Below are positions 10,772-22,970 of a stretch of DNA of 64,000 nt, piece after piece. The stretch is taken from positions 163,126,793 through 163,190,792 of the forward strand of contig NC_064819.1 in the NCBI RefSeq assembly GCF_024166365.1, written 5' to 3'. The DNA comes from Elephas maximus indicus (Eukaryota > Chordata > Mammalia > Proboscidea > Elephantidae). The notes beneath the pieces are model-generated. The model was not told the origin of the DNA. It made no database searches and saw only the letters and a list, made by a program, of their open reading frames with translations. Position 1 is the stretch's first letter, and each line of letters opens with the position of its first letter. The translations under genes and the position numbers were made by a program.

Positions 10772-10966
10772 GGATCCCTAGTGGTGCAGTGGTTAAGCAA
10801 TCAGCTGCTAATCGAAAGGTCGGCAGTTGGAACCCACCAGCTGCTCCACGGGAGAAAGATGCAGCAGTCTGCTTCCGTAAAGATTACAGTCTTGGAAACC
10901 CTAAGGGGCAGTTCTACTCTGTCCTTTAGGATTGTGATGAGTTGGAATGACTCAATGGCAACTGGT
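10772..10966 (+). repeat. AfroSINE, long subfamily, plus strand
   Basis: GGATCCCTAGTGGTGCAGTG head, GTCGGCAGTTGGAACCC at the B box, then the extra block GGGAGAAAGATGCAGCAGTC absent from the short copies, then the usual body and tail GGAATGACTCAATGGCAACT. Confidence 0.85.
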
Positions 10967-11117
10967 ATTCTTAAATCAGAGTCATCCAGACTCAGTGTTT
11001 GTGATAAGGTATAAATTTTCTCTGACTCTGGTCATGGTCTACCAGGTGTTAACTAAATTGCCTTTTCAGATGAAAGGGTACTTAACATGTATGGATCTCA
11101 GCAATAAAACAATAAAT

Positions 11118-11312
11118 AAGTAAAGGCAGTTGATTCTGACTCATAACTGCTGCATGTGTTTCAGAGTACAGCTGTGCTCCATAGGGTTTTCAACGGCTAT
11201 GATTTTTTGGAAGTAGGTCACCGGAGCTTTTACCGAGGTACCTCTGGATAGATTCAAACTATCAACCTTTTATTAGAAGCTGAATGCTTAACGATTTGTG
11301 CCACCCAGTGTT
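11118..11312 (-). repeat. Old AfroSINE, minus strand
   Basis: Reversed tail GCAGTTGATTCTGACTCATA, body CTCCATAGGGTTTTCAACGG, and reversed head ATGCTTAACGATTTGTGCCA. Strongly diverged. Confidence 0.78.
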
Positions 11313-11774
11313 TAATAAAAGTTCATCTGATTCAGTTCTTCTAGACTGAAATGGAACCATATTCCAACCCCATTGCTTGGATCTCTGACATGCCACAGGT
11401 GAAGAACAAAGAGAATTCTGTACTGTACTTCTTTAGGAGCTCCCGCTCCAGCCCATTTACAGTTCCACACCTGCAGGATGATGCTTTATAGGATATAACT
11501 CCCTATGGCCAATCCTCCAGTTGACTACTTAGAATTGTGTTCTCCATATGGATAGATGTACAAAGATGGATATTTAGGGATTAGGGAAAGTGGGAGAGTG
11601 AGTAATAAGAGTGCCTTGATACCTTAAGAAGCAGCGTTTTGACACAATAAGGATGACTTGCCAGTTTTCTGTTAGATGCTAACATGTATTCTCTCTACCT
11701 TAGTGCATACAGTGAGGCAGAAATGGGTGTTTCCTACTGCCTTTCAGGAAACAGGACTACTCTATTTCACGGAA
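11313..11774. other. Anonymous sequence between SINEs
   Basis: No gene or repeat recognised. Confidence 0.4.
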
Positions 11775-11887
11775 TAGAGTTGGAGTCGTTGTTAGTAGCT
11801 ATAGGGTCAATTCTCACTTATGGTGACACCATATGTTACAGAATAGAACTGCTCCATAGGGTTTTCTTGCCTATCATCTTAATAGAA

Positions 11888-12530
11888 AGGAGCCCTGGTG
11901 GCTACAAACTGAAAGATCACCAGCTCAAACCCACCAGCCGTTCTGTGGGAGAAAAGACCTGGGGATCCGTAACTGTAAAGATTGTTGTTGTTGTTAGGTG
12001 CCGTAAAGTCGGTTCTGACTTATATCAGCCCTAGGTACAACAGAACAAAACACTGCTTGGTCCTGCCCCATCCTCACAGTCATTGTTATGTTTGAGCCCA
12101 TTGTTGCAGCCACTGTGTTGATTCATCTCATCGAGAGTCTTCTTCTATCTCGCTGACCCTCTACTTTACCAAGGATCATGTCCTCCTCCAGGGACTGATC
12201 CCTCCTGATAGCATGTCCAAAGTATGTGAGACGTAGTCTTGCCATTCTTGCTTCTAAGGAACGTTCTGGCTGTACTTTTTCCAAGACAGATTTGTTCCTT
12301 CTTTTGGCAGTCCACGGTATATTCAATATTCTTCGGCAACACCATAATTCAAAGGCATCAATTCCTCTTTGTTCTTCCTTATTCATTGTCCAGCTTTTGC
12401 ATGAGTACGAGGTGATTAAAAATACCATGGCTTGGGTCTGCAAAGATTACAGCCTAGAAAACTCTATAGGGCAGTTGTTCCACTGTGTCATGTGATTCGG
12501 AATGGACTCGAGGGCACACAACACCACCAC
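11888..12530 (+). repeat. AfroSINE (plus), split by an RTE insertion
   Basis: Head and middle at 11888-11983 (GGAGCCCTGGTGGCTAC, CCACCAGCCGTTCTGTGGGA, then AACTGTAAAGATT). It resumes at 12439 (TGCAAAGATTACAGCC, then the tail GAATGGACTCGAGGGCA). The break is exactly filled by a reversed RTE 3' end. Confidence 0.75.
11984..12438 (-). mobile_element. RTE/BovB-like LINE 3' end, minus strand
   Basis: Starts with the reversed tail GTTGTTGTTGTTAGGTGCCG and extends into the C-terminal coding region. The minus strand encodes a run like NKEEQRGIDAFELWCCRRIL followed by EARMARLRLTYFGHAIRRDQ, typical of the RTE C-terminus. 5'-truncated. TSD TGTAAAGATT (11974-11983) and TGCAAAGATT (12439-12448) differ at one base. 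Confidence 0.85.
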
Positions 12531-12626
12531 AGACCTATCTTCTGCAGTAGGGCTGGAAGGGTTTGAACCTCCAACCTTTAGTTTAGCAGTTGAGTACAAA
12601 CCGTTTGCACCACCTAGGGATCCTTA

Positions 12627-13810
12627 AGCTGGAGTAGGCCATTAATTATTTTTCTCATACTCTTCCATTACTGTACTATTCAGTGGAAACCCCTCTCCTA
12701 ACCACCCCTTACTCAAGCACTATATTCTCTGCTAGTGTTAATTTTCTGTGTTTCTGTGAGTTGGCATATTTTTTTCAGTTTTCATAGATATTTTATTAGG
12801 GAGTTTGGAGACATTGAAAGAAGTGTTATTTTGTCAGATGCCTGTTTAGAGTGAAAATCTGGGTCAAAAATTCAGGGTCTTCAAGTAAGAACAAAACTCA
12901 CACAAAAAAAAATCCCCAGTAATTTAGTCCATTCAGATCTAGAACATTTCAAGCCTCATTTATAATGGAAGAAATGAAAGTAAAAAATAAAATCCTTTAG
13001 TCAGATACTTGGGAAATTCTATCTTAATTCGTATAATGATCACAGGGTGAATTACTTCAGAAAAAATACCAAGAAGATACTTCTATCATATAGATTTTGC
13101 AAAGTAATTATTTAAGACAATAAGAAAAAATGAAGATATAATGTATCATCAACTATTATTCAAAATTTTATTGTCTTCCATTTAGTTATGGCATAATTTT
13201 TACTCTGAAAAATAAAAAAGAAATGCTTACAAAGTTGTTGGCATATCAACTTTGTGAAATCATCCCTGAGGGATTTTCTAAAATGTGAATCTCCCATTAG
13301 ACACTCCGTAACTATTTTACAGCGTATAACTTACGAGATTAGCATAATAAGTGAAGAAAATACGTAAACAGCCAGTTGGCAAATTAAAAAAAATAATATG
13401 ATGCTATACCTTCTAAAACTACTGTTTTATTTAACAGAGTGCCATTTATTTGCTATAAAGAAAGCATATGGAGTGAAATGTAATTTGGTTCCTTTTAATG
13501 TTTATATCTGTTGTGAATTTCTATTTTCTGTGGTGTAATTTCCTTAAAAATTAACAGAAAATGTACTGCTTTTACATATTCAGAACCATTTGGTCTTAAT
13601 GTGAAAAACTCAACATGGAACCTGACCTGTACAACTGCTGATACTTCACAAGTCTTGCCATGGCTTAGGAATAAGTAATAGAAAGTATTATCCAGATAAA
13701 ACCCTTCTTACCCAGTCTCTCCATATTCAAAATTTATAAATTGATCATACGATATCAAAAAGTTATAAAAGCCTTCTTGGTAAAATGTGGCATAGAAGAG
13801 CCCTAACACC
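12627..13810. other. Anonymous AT-rich sequence
   Basis: No gene or recognisable repeat. Confidence 0.45.
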
Positions 13811-13932
13811 CTAAAATCTCATTCCCATTTTAAAGATAGGGAAATTTAGGCTTAAACCGAAATTTAGGCTTAAAGAAATTAAATAATTTCCCAAGGTCAT
13901 AGTGCTAATAGGAGGCAGAACCAGGAATGTAC
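13811..13932 (-). repeat. MIR-like SINE remnant, minus strand
   Basis: CATTCCCATTTTAAAGATAG, then TTTCCCAAGGTCATAGTGCT and GGCAGAACCAGGA follow the reversed MIR order. A short internal duplication is present: the block AAATTTAGGCTTAAA occurs twice in succession, separated by a few bases. Confidence 0.65.
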
Positions 13933-13948
13933 AGGATAAATAAGTGAA

Positions 13949-14109
13949 CCAAAAACCCATTGCCATCGAGTCAATTCCGACTAATAGCAACCCTATAGAA
14001 CAGAGTAGAACTTCCCCTTACGGTTTCCCAGTAGCAGTTGGTAGATTTGAACTGCCAACCTTTTGGTTAGCAACCAAGCTCTCAACCACTCCACCACCAG
14101 GGCTCCAAG
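13949..14109 (-). repeat. AfroSINE, minus strand, with TSD
   Basis: AAAAACCCATTGCCATCGAG at the tail side, body CTATAGAACAGAGTAGAACT, and reversed head ACCACCAGGGCTCC. Flanked by TAAGTGAA at 13941-13948 and 14110-14117, a clear TSD. Relatively well preserved. Confidence 0.9.
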
Positions 14110-14149
14110 TAAGTGAAGACATATTAATTTTAAGTATATTATTTTTTTG

Positions 14150-14945
14150 ATTAGTAAAATTTGTCTTTAGAGCAATTTTAGAATTGCAGAAAAATTAAGC
14201 AGAAAAGTACAGAGAATTCCCACATACCCTTTCTCCTTCCTGCACATAATTTGTCCTAATAAGATATTGCATTAGTGAGGTACATTTTTTACAATGGATA
14301 AGCCAATATTGATACATTATTATTCACTCAAGTCCATACTTGACATTAGCATTCACTCTTTGTGTTGCACAGTTTATGGGTTTTGATGATTGCATAAAAT
14401 CATGTATCAAAATTGTTTGATGGCCATAAAAATCCTCTGTGCTCCACCTTCATCCCTACTTTCCTCCACCCCGATAACCATTGAAATCTCTATAGTTGTT
14501 GTTTTCCCTCCCAGATTGTCATGTAGTTAGAATCGTAAAATATGTATCCTTCCTAGAGTGTTTTTTGTCTTTTTTCTCTCTTAGCAATATGCATTTAAGT
14601 ATCCTTCAGGTGTTTTCACAGTTTAATAGCTCTTTTTTTTTTTTTTTAAATCACTGAGTAATATTCTATTTTATGAAGCTACCAGTTTGTTTATCAATGG
14701 ATCTATTGAGTGACATTTTGGTAGCTTTCCAAGATTTTGCTGTTATGAATAAAGTTGCTATGAACATTTGAGTGCAGGTTTTTGTGCGGACTAAGTTTTC
14801 ATCTCATTTTGGTAAATACCAAGGATCCTTTAGTAAGACTGTTTAGCTTTCTAGGAAACTGCCAGGCTGTCTCCAAAGTGCCTATACCATTATGTGTTCC
14901 CAACAGCAATGGTAGCTAGTATTCATGGTCATAAACACTTAGTCA
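14150..14945 (-). repeat. Ancient L1M 3' region, minus strand
   Basis: Wording typical of reversed L1 3' UTR and the ORF2 end: TTGCTGTTATGAATAAAGTTG, GAACATTTGAGTGCAGG, AACTGCCAGGCTGTCTCCAA, with CTTTCCTCCACCCCGATAAC further left. Family not resolved; no open frame remains. Confidence 0.75.
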
Positions 14946-16405
14946 AGAAGTACACATTGTGGTATATACACTGTATATCTCTATATTACATAGTGGAGAC
15001 TATGTTCATGTAGGTGACTGACTTAGAATGCCTGCACTTCTAAATTTGACTGGTTTCTATTATATTTTCCATAATTTTTTTTTTATTCATGCTGCATCAA
15101 ACTGGAATATTATTAAAGTCTAAACACACTTATTCTTAAATTTGGTATTTGGGAATTGAAGATTAGTTTTATATCTGCATATTAAATATGGAACCAAACA
15201 TGGAAAATTACTTCTTCTCTAAGACAGACATTCACTCTACTACAGAAATCACTATTGTCACTGGAAGTCACATGGAATTTGTGTTTCCTTTCCAAACACT
15301 GAGCCTGTAAAACTCAACTTATAAATTTCAGAAGAATAACTACAAGCTCAACTTTATAACCAAAGACAGGAAAGTATTACTTAATTTCTTTGGAAGTAAC
15401 TCTCCCAGCACATATTTTTAAAATCAATGCAATGACTATTCTTAGAGCAATAGCTCACACTCGGTTGGTCCTGAAGCATTTACAATTTGAGTCTATTGAA
15501 TGCAAAATTGAAAACCCCTTCATATAATGAAACAAATCTCTGTGGGACTGCTCATCACCTCTCTCAGTGCTCATCTTGACTCAGCTGAGCTTGTGTATAA
15601 ACTCACGGTAAGATGAGAAATGAGCCCAGTGCTCTTACTAAAGTAGAATCATTAATCCTTCAAAAGTTGACAGCATTTCTCAAGAAACAGCAACATAGTA
15701 CTGTACCTATAATTATGAAGAGATAGTATGTTTTAGAGGATCTGGTTGCTTATGACACATCCAACTCAAGTAAAAAATAAGGAAAAAGCACCTAATTGAA
15801 GATATATGGTCTGACAATGTGTTGCCTGGAATTCAGAAGAAATTGCATGGATTGATTATAATGGCAAGTTTCATTAAAAGCATAGGTCTCTGGAGAACAT
15901 CTGGTCTTCTTTCCAAAAGGCAGACATCATCTAGCTCACTCAATAATCCTTTACTGTGTCCCCACTCTGTAAACGAAGAAATTCCAAACAGATCTGGTTT
16001 AACGGTATCTTCTCAATACCCCACAGCCAATAAAAATTTTGAAACTACTTGTACAATGGAGGGTATTGTATTATTTCCATTTTTTGGTACTTATTGGTGG
16101 GCATTTTCATGTATTTTTAAATGGAATAGTAATTGGAGTGTGTTTCTACTCATTTCAAGTGTACATTTGCTGTAAGGTAGACTTCATGGTTTTCATTAAA
16201 AATTTTAAGTGCATGTCCTACAAATTATCTGTGCCAATTCCATTCCTTCCAAATACCTGGAGGATCCATGGGCTTGATCATTTTTTGGAACCTCTAAGTA
16301 ATTATATGCAACTTGAAGAGGATTATTCCATAGGTCCTAAATGACATTATCTTCTTAGAGAAGCACTATAGTATGTATTTAAGAATGTGTGGGCATTTTG
16401 AGAAA
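14946..16405. other. Anonymous sequence
   Basis: No gene or clear repeat. Frames of 118 and 101 codons near 15819-16344 overlap each other and show no recognisable domain; I treat them as chance. Confidence 0.45.
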
Positions 16406-16576
16406 GGGTCCTAGTGGTGCAGTGGTTAAGTGTTTAGCTGGTAACTGAAACAGAGAAAGAAATAGCAATCTAATTCTGTAAAGATCACAAACTTGGAAAC
16501 CCTGTGAGGCAGTTCTACTTTGTCCTATAATGTTGCTGTGAGTTGGAACGGAATCAACTTGATGGCAAGGATTTGA
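16406..16576 (+). repeat. AfroSINE, plus strand, internally altered
   Basis: Head GGGTCCTAGTGGTGCAGTGG, tail part GGAAACCCTGTGAGGCAGTT and GAGTTGGAACGGAATCAACT. The middle (B-box region) is replaced or heavily mutated around 16445-16485. Confidence 0.75.
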
Positions 16577-16589
16577 ATGAGTTTTTGGG

Positions 16590-16815
16590 TGAATACTGGA
16601 GCCAGTCTTTTTAAATTCAATCCTGAATCTACCACTTGCTAACTGTGTGACTTGGGGCAAGTTACTTACCTCTCTGTGCCTCAGTGTCTTTGTCTATAAA
16701 GTGGTGGTCATAATAGTGCCTAACTCAAGTCGTTTTGAGGATCAACTGAGTAAATACACATAAAGCATTTAGAAAAATGACTGGCACATAAAGTGCTCAA
16801 TAAATATGAGTTTTT
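16590..16815 (+). repeat. MIR SINE, plus strand
   Basis: Contains the MIR core in forward orientation: TGCTAACTGTGTGACTTGGG, then TTACTTACCTCTCTGTGCCT, and the 3' end TGGCACATAAAGTGCTCAAT with AAATATGAG. One of the better-preserved old repeats in the window. Confidence 0.88.
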
Positions 16816-16978
16816 AGTATTATCAGCCCTACCTTCCCAAGATAAATCAGTAACTTTGAATAAAAGGAAGGTAGATTTTAAGGTCAGAGCCAATTGAGAG
16901 GTGCTCGACCAGTTCTCCCAGTCTCAGTTTGACCTAGTTTAGAGATTCTGTAGGTACTCAAGAGAAATCTCCCAGGCT

Positions 16979-17460
16979 GCCTTAGTTTCTAAGGGTTGCC
17001 ATAACAAAATACCACAAGGTAGGTGGCTTTAAAGAACAGAAATTTATTTTCTCACTGTTCTGGAGGCTAGATGTCTGAATTCAGGGTATCAGCGAGGCTT
17101 TGTTCTTAGTGTCTCTGTCTCTCTCTGTCTCTGCCTGCCTCTCTCTCTCTGGCCTCTAGGGAGAAATCCTTACGTATCTCTTTTGGTTTCTATAGCCCTG
17201 GTATTTCTTGGCAGTTTTGGGGCTTGTAGAGGGATCCTCATATATTGTCTTCTCCCCGTGTGTGACTCTATTTCTGTGTCTGTCTTTCTCTTTATATAAT
17301 GCCACTCAGAAAAGTTTAGGATTAAGACCTGCCCTATTCCAGTATGACCTCCTTAACTGAATTAACTGATAACATCTGCAAAAGAAGGTCACTTTCACAG
17401 GTATAGGGGTTAGGACCTAAACATATATATTGTGGTAGACATAATTCAATCCATAATACA
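16979..17460 (-). mobile_element. MLT1-like (ERVL-MaLR) LTR, minus strand
   Basis: On the plus strand it reads TTGCCATAACAAAATACCAC, then AGAAATTTATTTTCTCACTG and TTCTGGAGGCTAGATG, and ends TTCAATCCATAATACA. This is the reversed order of an MLT1-type mammalian LTR. A TC-rich patch lies near 17110-17150. No internal retroviral coding sequence is attached, so it is a solitary LTR remnant. Confidence 0.75.
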
Positions 17461-20400
17461 GGTATCTTTGTGATAGCTTTCCTTTTCAATTCACCATTTT
17501 CCTTTTCTCAAAAACATCCTCAGATGGTACTCCATCGTTCTGCCCATTTGCCTACCGAATGTGCCTCATACTAATCATTTAACTCCAAGTTGCTCTAGGC
17601 ATTAGAACCCTTGAGAGTTAACTCCTTTATGGATTCCTTCCTGAGTGTTGCATGGAACAAACTATACAGTAAAGAAATTCGTTGTTCATTGAATTTTAAA
17701 GCCAGCAAAAAATTTACTTAATCTCAAACTATTTAGTTAAGACGTTATCGGTCATATTCAATGTGCTTGATCTCAAACTCTTCAGAAATAAAACTGAGAA
17801 AAACTGCAAACCAGTCTGGTTAATTTAGAATATTCAAAAGGCATGGTTTTATAAGAAAATGCAGTATGTTACCAATTAAAATACAGCTCAAATACTGTAG
17901 GTAATTCTAATAGATAGAAAAACTCGTTAATAAAATTTTTGCTGCCAAGATTAACTTCATCTCACTATTCAAATTCTGTGACATGGAATTATAATTTAAG
18001 GTTCCAGAGAGTTAAAAAAAAAAAAAAAAAAAGAGATCTTCAGAGTTGCTGAACATTACAGTATCAAATACGTGGAAGGAAACTTGAGAAGTTATTTCAG
18101 GCCAAACTTAAAATGTCCCAGACATATGAAAATATACATGAACCTTAACTGTTTAAGAAGCTCTATATCTCCACAGCTGGAGTAAGAGAATTGTAGCTCC
18201 ATTAAACAATGGTTCTTGATGTTTTATAGGCTCTCCTAACTGCCCACAAAACTAGCAAGCTAAAATTTATCTTTTTGGAGTTTTTCCCCATAGGCCATTC
18301 AATATTTCATCGCTTTCATACAGATTAGCTCTCAGGGTGTATGACATTGGATGTAGGATTGATTCAATTCTATGGAATTTCTGCAAAATGCATTCTGTTT
18401 TTCCTGTAGTCCACTTGGGAACAGAGGCACAGAAGTTTCTTGGACAGGAGAATAGAAAAAGATTGAGTATCCCGAAGAGCAATATATTAGCCATGAAGAA
18501 AGAGTTGTCCAAGATGAAATATTTTTATTTCATAAAGGATACTAAATATAGTTGATGTTTGAAGATTTGCTACTAGGTTGTAACAGGTTCTTTTTATTCC
18601 CCCTCCAGTTTAATTAGTTTAGAGTGATAAGAAGGAATCCCAAAAAGACGGCCGTGAAGATTTGTTATTTTAATTAGCCAAGTGTATAAACAGGAAAACC
18701 ATCATCTAACATGAAAAAAACTGAAGGCAACTTATAAAGTATCAAGAAGAGATAAGACCATCTCACCAACAACACTAGGCTAAATTAAGAGTTTTATGGG
18801 CTAATGCAGACTCATAAAACAGCTGAAATGTTCTCTGCCTTTGTACATGAGAAAAATACTTTGCAGTTCTCAGATAGTGGTATCCCTGCAAAGCAAAGTA
18901 CCACATCGACCCTATGCTCAAGCTATAAACACTTGAATAACTTCCAATGGTAAGGAGAAACACCATGGCAACTGCCCAACATGTGTGCATTGTATATGCC
19001 AATTTATGAGTGGTATATAACACAAACACCATTTTAAAAGGAGTGGAATAGAAGCAGAATGTATTTTGATATTAACTAGCCAAAGCATTTAGGAAGAACT
19101 TGGTGTTCCTAATGGCAGAGAATGTCAAATAGTGCACATAATTTAGACGGAGATTTTATGTGCATATTGTAGATTGATTATCATAGAGTTTTGTTTTTTT
19201 TTTACTATTTGGGCCAGATTCCCTTTGGCTCAGATGTTTTAAGTGCTTTGTGTGCATGGTTTCTGTATTAACACTGCGCTATGTCTGTTTTGTGATCTGT
19301 TAATAGTATTATCAGTTGGAACTCGGGCAAACTTTTATATCAAATGGAGGCGAGAAATGAAAATCGTCACCATCTTTTAACTGTTAACCCAGGCCTGAGG
19401 TAGCCTGCATCTGCATCTGCTCTACATTTCTAGAGATAGCTGTTTTTCTACCTTCGCTTCCTAATTACACCTTCTGGGAGACGAGAATTTGTACCATTTT
19501 GCCCTTCATTTGCATCATCACAGTAACTCTAGCCTTCATGTCCCTTTGCCTGATAAGTTGCAGGGTTTTTTGGTTTCTGCACACTGATTATTCAGCCAGG
19601 CTCACCTCTCCTTGGAAGGCTCCAAGGACATTGCTATTCTTCCTTCCGGCTTACAACACACACTTGAAAAGACCCGTCTTGCCTTCCCTCCTGCTCTAAC
19701 AGTGGTGCATGACATCCTATCAGCCCAGTTTCACCTTTCTGAAGGCTGAAGTGTGCCTACATCTGGGCTAAATGCACAGATGTCTTGTTGAAGTCCGAAT
19801 ACATCTTTACATTCACTTGAGAATTAACCCTTAAGAAGCAAGCCTTGCAGCTTACGGGCAAGTCTGGCTTTCTGAGTGGATTCATTATTTTCAATTCAAA
19901 GTCAAAAGAAGTAGTAAGAATTTCAGTGTCTGTCCTAGAGCTATATGATTGTGATTTCTCAGTATAAGTATGACTAGGGTATTTAATCAACTACATGTTT
20001 GAAGTTTCCCATAGATCATAAAATGATGCTTAGCCTAGACTGTATTTCTTTTTAGCTTACAAGTTCTTGGGTAAAGGTTAGATGAGACTGCTGTAAAACT
20101 ACCACAGAACTAACTGTAATTCTGCAGAAACCAGGTTAATGCAGTGCAAAATGGAGTCTTTGGGGACTGTGAACTAATTATCTGAAAATTTACATAATGC
20201 AAATAGTTGAATTGGATGATTTAACCGAAAATTTAGTTCACTATGGCTGTATATACCAATCTGAGTGACTAATTTAACTCAAAGCAAAATGTCCACTAAA
20301 GCCACATAAAATCCAATTCCCTATGGGTGTTTTAATTTGATCAGAGAAGTTTTCATACAGTTTGTTTCTTTTAAGTTGGAGAGTAATTTTTCCAAGCCAA

Positions 20401-20919
20401 CTCTACTTAATCAAAATGATTTTCTTACTCTGTATTATTGATTATAAATGAGGACACTGATGGGATTTGATCTACGCTCAAACAGTCATGAAATGTTTAC
20501 CTTGAAGTTGTCCCGCAGTTGATCAGAATTGATTGGGAGAGAATAGAAAAAACTCATTCTGTCTAAGAATTAAACAGATATCCATGCAAATATCCAACGA
20601 GATTATAATGCAATGATTTCATCGTATGTCCGTTTATACTTCTTTCTAGTATATACTAACCTAGCATCCTTGTGAGGTAAACATATGTATTAAGTACACT
20701 ACAATCAAATGCATTGTGATGATCTGTAATTATGACAAACACAAAAATTACCATTCATGGGCATATTTCTTAGAGGTGTTACTGAGATTAAGCAAACAGA
20801 AAATAACAGCTAGGAAAAAAGTGATTGCCTGAAGCTAACAAACTGAGAACAGTTTAGGTGTTTGAAGAGAATATTGAAACCCAAATAAACCCTTTCTTCT
20901 TTGTGCTATGTATCATCTT
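17461..20919. other. Long single-copy-looking stretch
   Basis: About 3.4 kb without any repeat I recognise apart from an A run at 18014-18032 and T-rich tracts. No open frame exceeds 85 codons or resembles a protein. About 20040-20330 is rich in homeobox-like TAATTA and has an octamer-like ATGCAAAT, so it could be a conserved regulatory element; this is only a suggestion. Confidence 0.4.
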
Positions 20920-20934
20920 TCCTTAAGCTGTTTT

Positions 20935-21719
20935 TGTTTTGGGGGGATTTTTTTTTTAATTTTTATTGTGCTTTATGTGAAAGTTTACAAATCAAGTCAG
21001 TCTCTCATACAAAAATTTATATACACCTTGCTATATACTCCTAGGCGCTCTCCCCCTAATGAGACAGCACACTCCTTCCCTCCACTCTCTATTTTTGTGT
21101 CCATTTAGCCAGCTTCTGACCCCCTCTGCCCTCTGATCTCTCCTCCAGACAGGAGCTGCCCACATAGTCTCATGTGTCTACTTGATCCAAGAAGCTCACT
21201 CCTCACCGGTATCATTTTCTATCCCATAGTCCAGTCCAATCCCTGTCTGAAGAGTTGGCTTTGGTAATGGTTCCTGTCTTGGGCTAACAGAAGGTCTGGG
21301 GATGATAACCTCCGGTGTCCTTCTAGTCTCCGTCAGACCATTAAGTATGGTATTTTTACAAAAATTTGAGGTCTGCATCCCACAGCTCTCCTGCTCCCTC
21401 AGGGCTTCTCTTTTGTGTACCCTGTCAGGGCAGTCAGCGGTTGTAGCCAGGCACCATTTAGTTCTTTTGGTCGCAGGCTGATGTAGTCTCTGGTTTATGT
21501 GGACCTTTCTGTCTCTCGGGCTCATAGTTACTTTGAGTCTTTGGTGTACTTCATTCTCCTTTGTTCCAGGTGGGTTGAGACCAATTGATGCATCTTAGAT
21601 GGCCGCTTGCTAGCTTTTAAGACCCCAGACGCCACTCTCCAAAGTGGGAATCAGAAAGCTTTCTTAATAGATTTTATTATGCCAATTGACTTAGGATGTC
21701 CCCTGGAACCATGGTCCCA
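20935..21719 (-). mobile_element. 5'-truncated L1 (3' UTR only), minus strand
   Basis: Reversed L1 3' UTR of the same lineage as the copies at 44-47 kb: a T-rich start then TTTTTATTGTGCTTTATGTG, CAATTGATGCATCTTAGATG, and it breaks off in GGATGTCCCCTGGAACCATG. TSD CCTTAAGCT followed by G or A and TTTT at 20921-20934 and 21721-21734. Confidence 0.9.
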
Positions 21720-21735
21720 TCCTTAAGCTATTTTA

Positions 21736-22289
21736 TTGTAGGTCCTTTTCTGAACATTTGGGCTTAACATACACTCTTCCTTTCATCAGTTCTTTGAGTT
21801 CTTTGCCATATCTCGATTTCCTATAGGATGAGTCATCATTTTAATTGTGTATTTTTAGAATCTCACATAGATTATAAGCTCCTTAAACACAGGAACAGAG
21901 AACTAGGTAGATATAGAGAAAGACATTCTATTTACCTCCCGATGGTAAATTTTTATGTGTACTTTCTGCACTCTACCCCACAGAAATCAACCGTACATGG
22001 AGCCTGGTTTGAGTTTGTCCCAGAGTTTTAGGGAAAGCTCTGGAAAATCATCAGGTTTGGGCGAAGCGTGGCTAATTCCAGGTTCATGGAAACCTTTAGG
22101 AAACTACCAAAGGCTAAAATCCAGACATGAGAAGATGTGTTGAACCGAAGACTCTGTATGCTCTTTGGGAAGTCAAAAATGTTAGTAAAGATGTAACTAC
22201 ATATTTGAAGTTGGCACACATCCCAGGATGAGAGAAATTTTATACCTTTATTTTTCTACCAACTGAAACACTGTATTTGAGAAGCATTG
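21736..22289. other. Anonymous sequence
   Basis: No gene or repeat recognised; the short frames carry no known domain. Confidence 0.4.
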
Positions 22290-22505
22290 GTTACTGAATG
22301 TTAATAGGGGGATGGTTAAATAAATCTTGCTATGTAATTATAATAGAATGCTACATAGAATTTAAAAAATTGAGATTATTGTATGTACACTGAGATGGAA
22401 TCATATCCATGATATATTTATTATTAAGCAAAAAACATACAGTTGCATATATTATATGATCCCATTTTTGTTAAAGACATACACATACAATTGTTATGAT
22501 ATGGG
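22290..22505 (+). repeat. Ancient L1M 3' fragment, plus strand
   Basis: GGGGATGGTTAAATAAATCT, AGAATGCTACATAGAATTTA, TGATATATTTATTATTAAGC and ATGATCCCATTTTTGTTAAA follow the order of an L1M 3' region that encodes the end of ORF2 and the start of the 3' UTR. Heavily diverged. Confidence 0.6.
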
Positions 22506-22774
22506 AAGTAAAGAAACATATGATGGCACTAAGAATCAAGATGGGTGGGTGGGGGCGGTTAGTCAGGTACGGCTTCCCAGAGCAAGGCACACCTAAAGAA
22601 AGGGTAGGAGTTAAATTGATGAAGGTAAGGCAAGGAAGGAAGAGTATTCCAGGAAGAGAGAAAATGTAAAAAAGTACTTGAGTATCTGAGAAATCAAAGG
22701 AAGTTCAGAATGTGAGTTATAGAGTACAAGTGGACAGTGTAAGAGATAAGCCTAAACAGAAGCCAGATGGTGGA

Positions 22775-22970
22775 GCAACAAATAACTGGTAGCTGCCGAG
22801 TCGATTCTGACTCATAGTGACAGAGTAGAACTGCCCTGTAGGTTTCCAAGGCAGTAATCTTTACGGAAGCAGACTGCCACATCTTTCTCCCTTAGAGTAG
22901 CTGGTGGGTTCAAACTGCTGACCATTTGGTTAGCAGTTGAGTGCTTAACCACTGCAATACCAGGCTCCTG
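22775..22970 (-). repeat. AfroSINE, long subfamily, minus strand
   Basis: Reversed tail GGTAGCTGCCGAGTCGATTC, the long-subfamily block GCAGACTGCCACATCTTTCT, and reversed head CAGTTGAGTGCTTAACCACT with ACCAGGCTCC. Confidence 0.87.

Larger units (their letters stand above)
11775..12626 (-). repeat. Old AfroSINE (minus), split by later insertions
   Basis: The tail half lies at about 11775-11882 (GTAGCTATAGGGTCAATTCT, then GCTCCATAGGGTTTTCTTGC) and the head half at about 12532-12626 (GGTTTGAACCTCCAACC, TTAGCAGTTGAG, CACCACCTAGGGATCC). Between them lies a plus-strand SINE that is itself split by an RTE fragment. The outer SINE is therefore the oldest of the three layers. Confidence 0.7.

Noticed and set aside
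15819-16344. 118- and 101-codon overlapping frames as a host gene
   Set aside because: No domain, splice context or codon bias was recognised; they overlap in different phases in AT-rich DNA.
16979-17460. Endogenous retrovirus with coding genes
   Set aside because: Only LTR sequence is visible here, and the same holds for 24128-24665; no gag, pol or env reading was found beside either.
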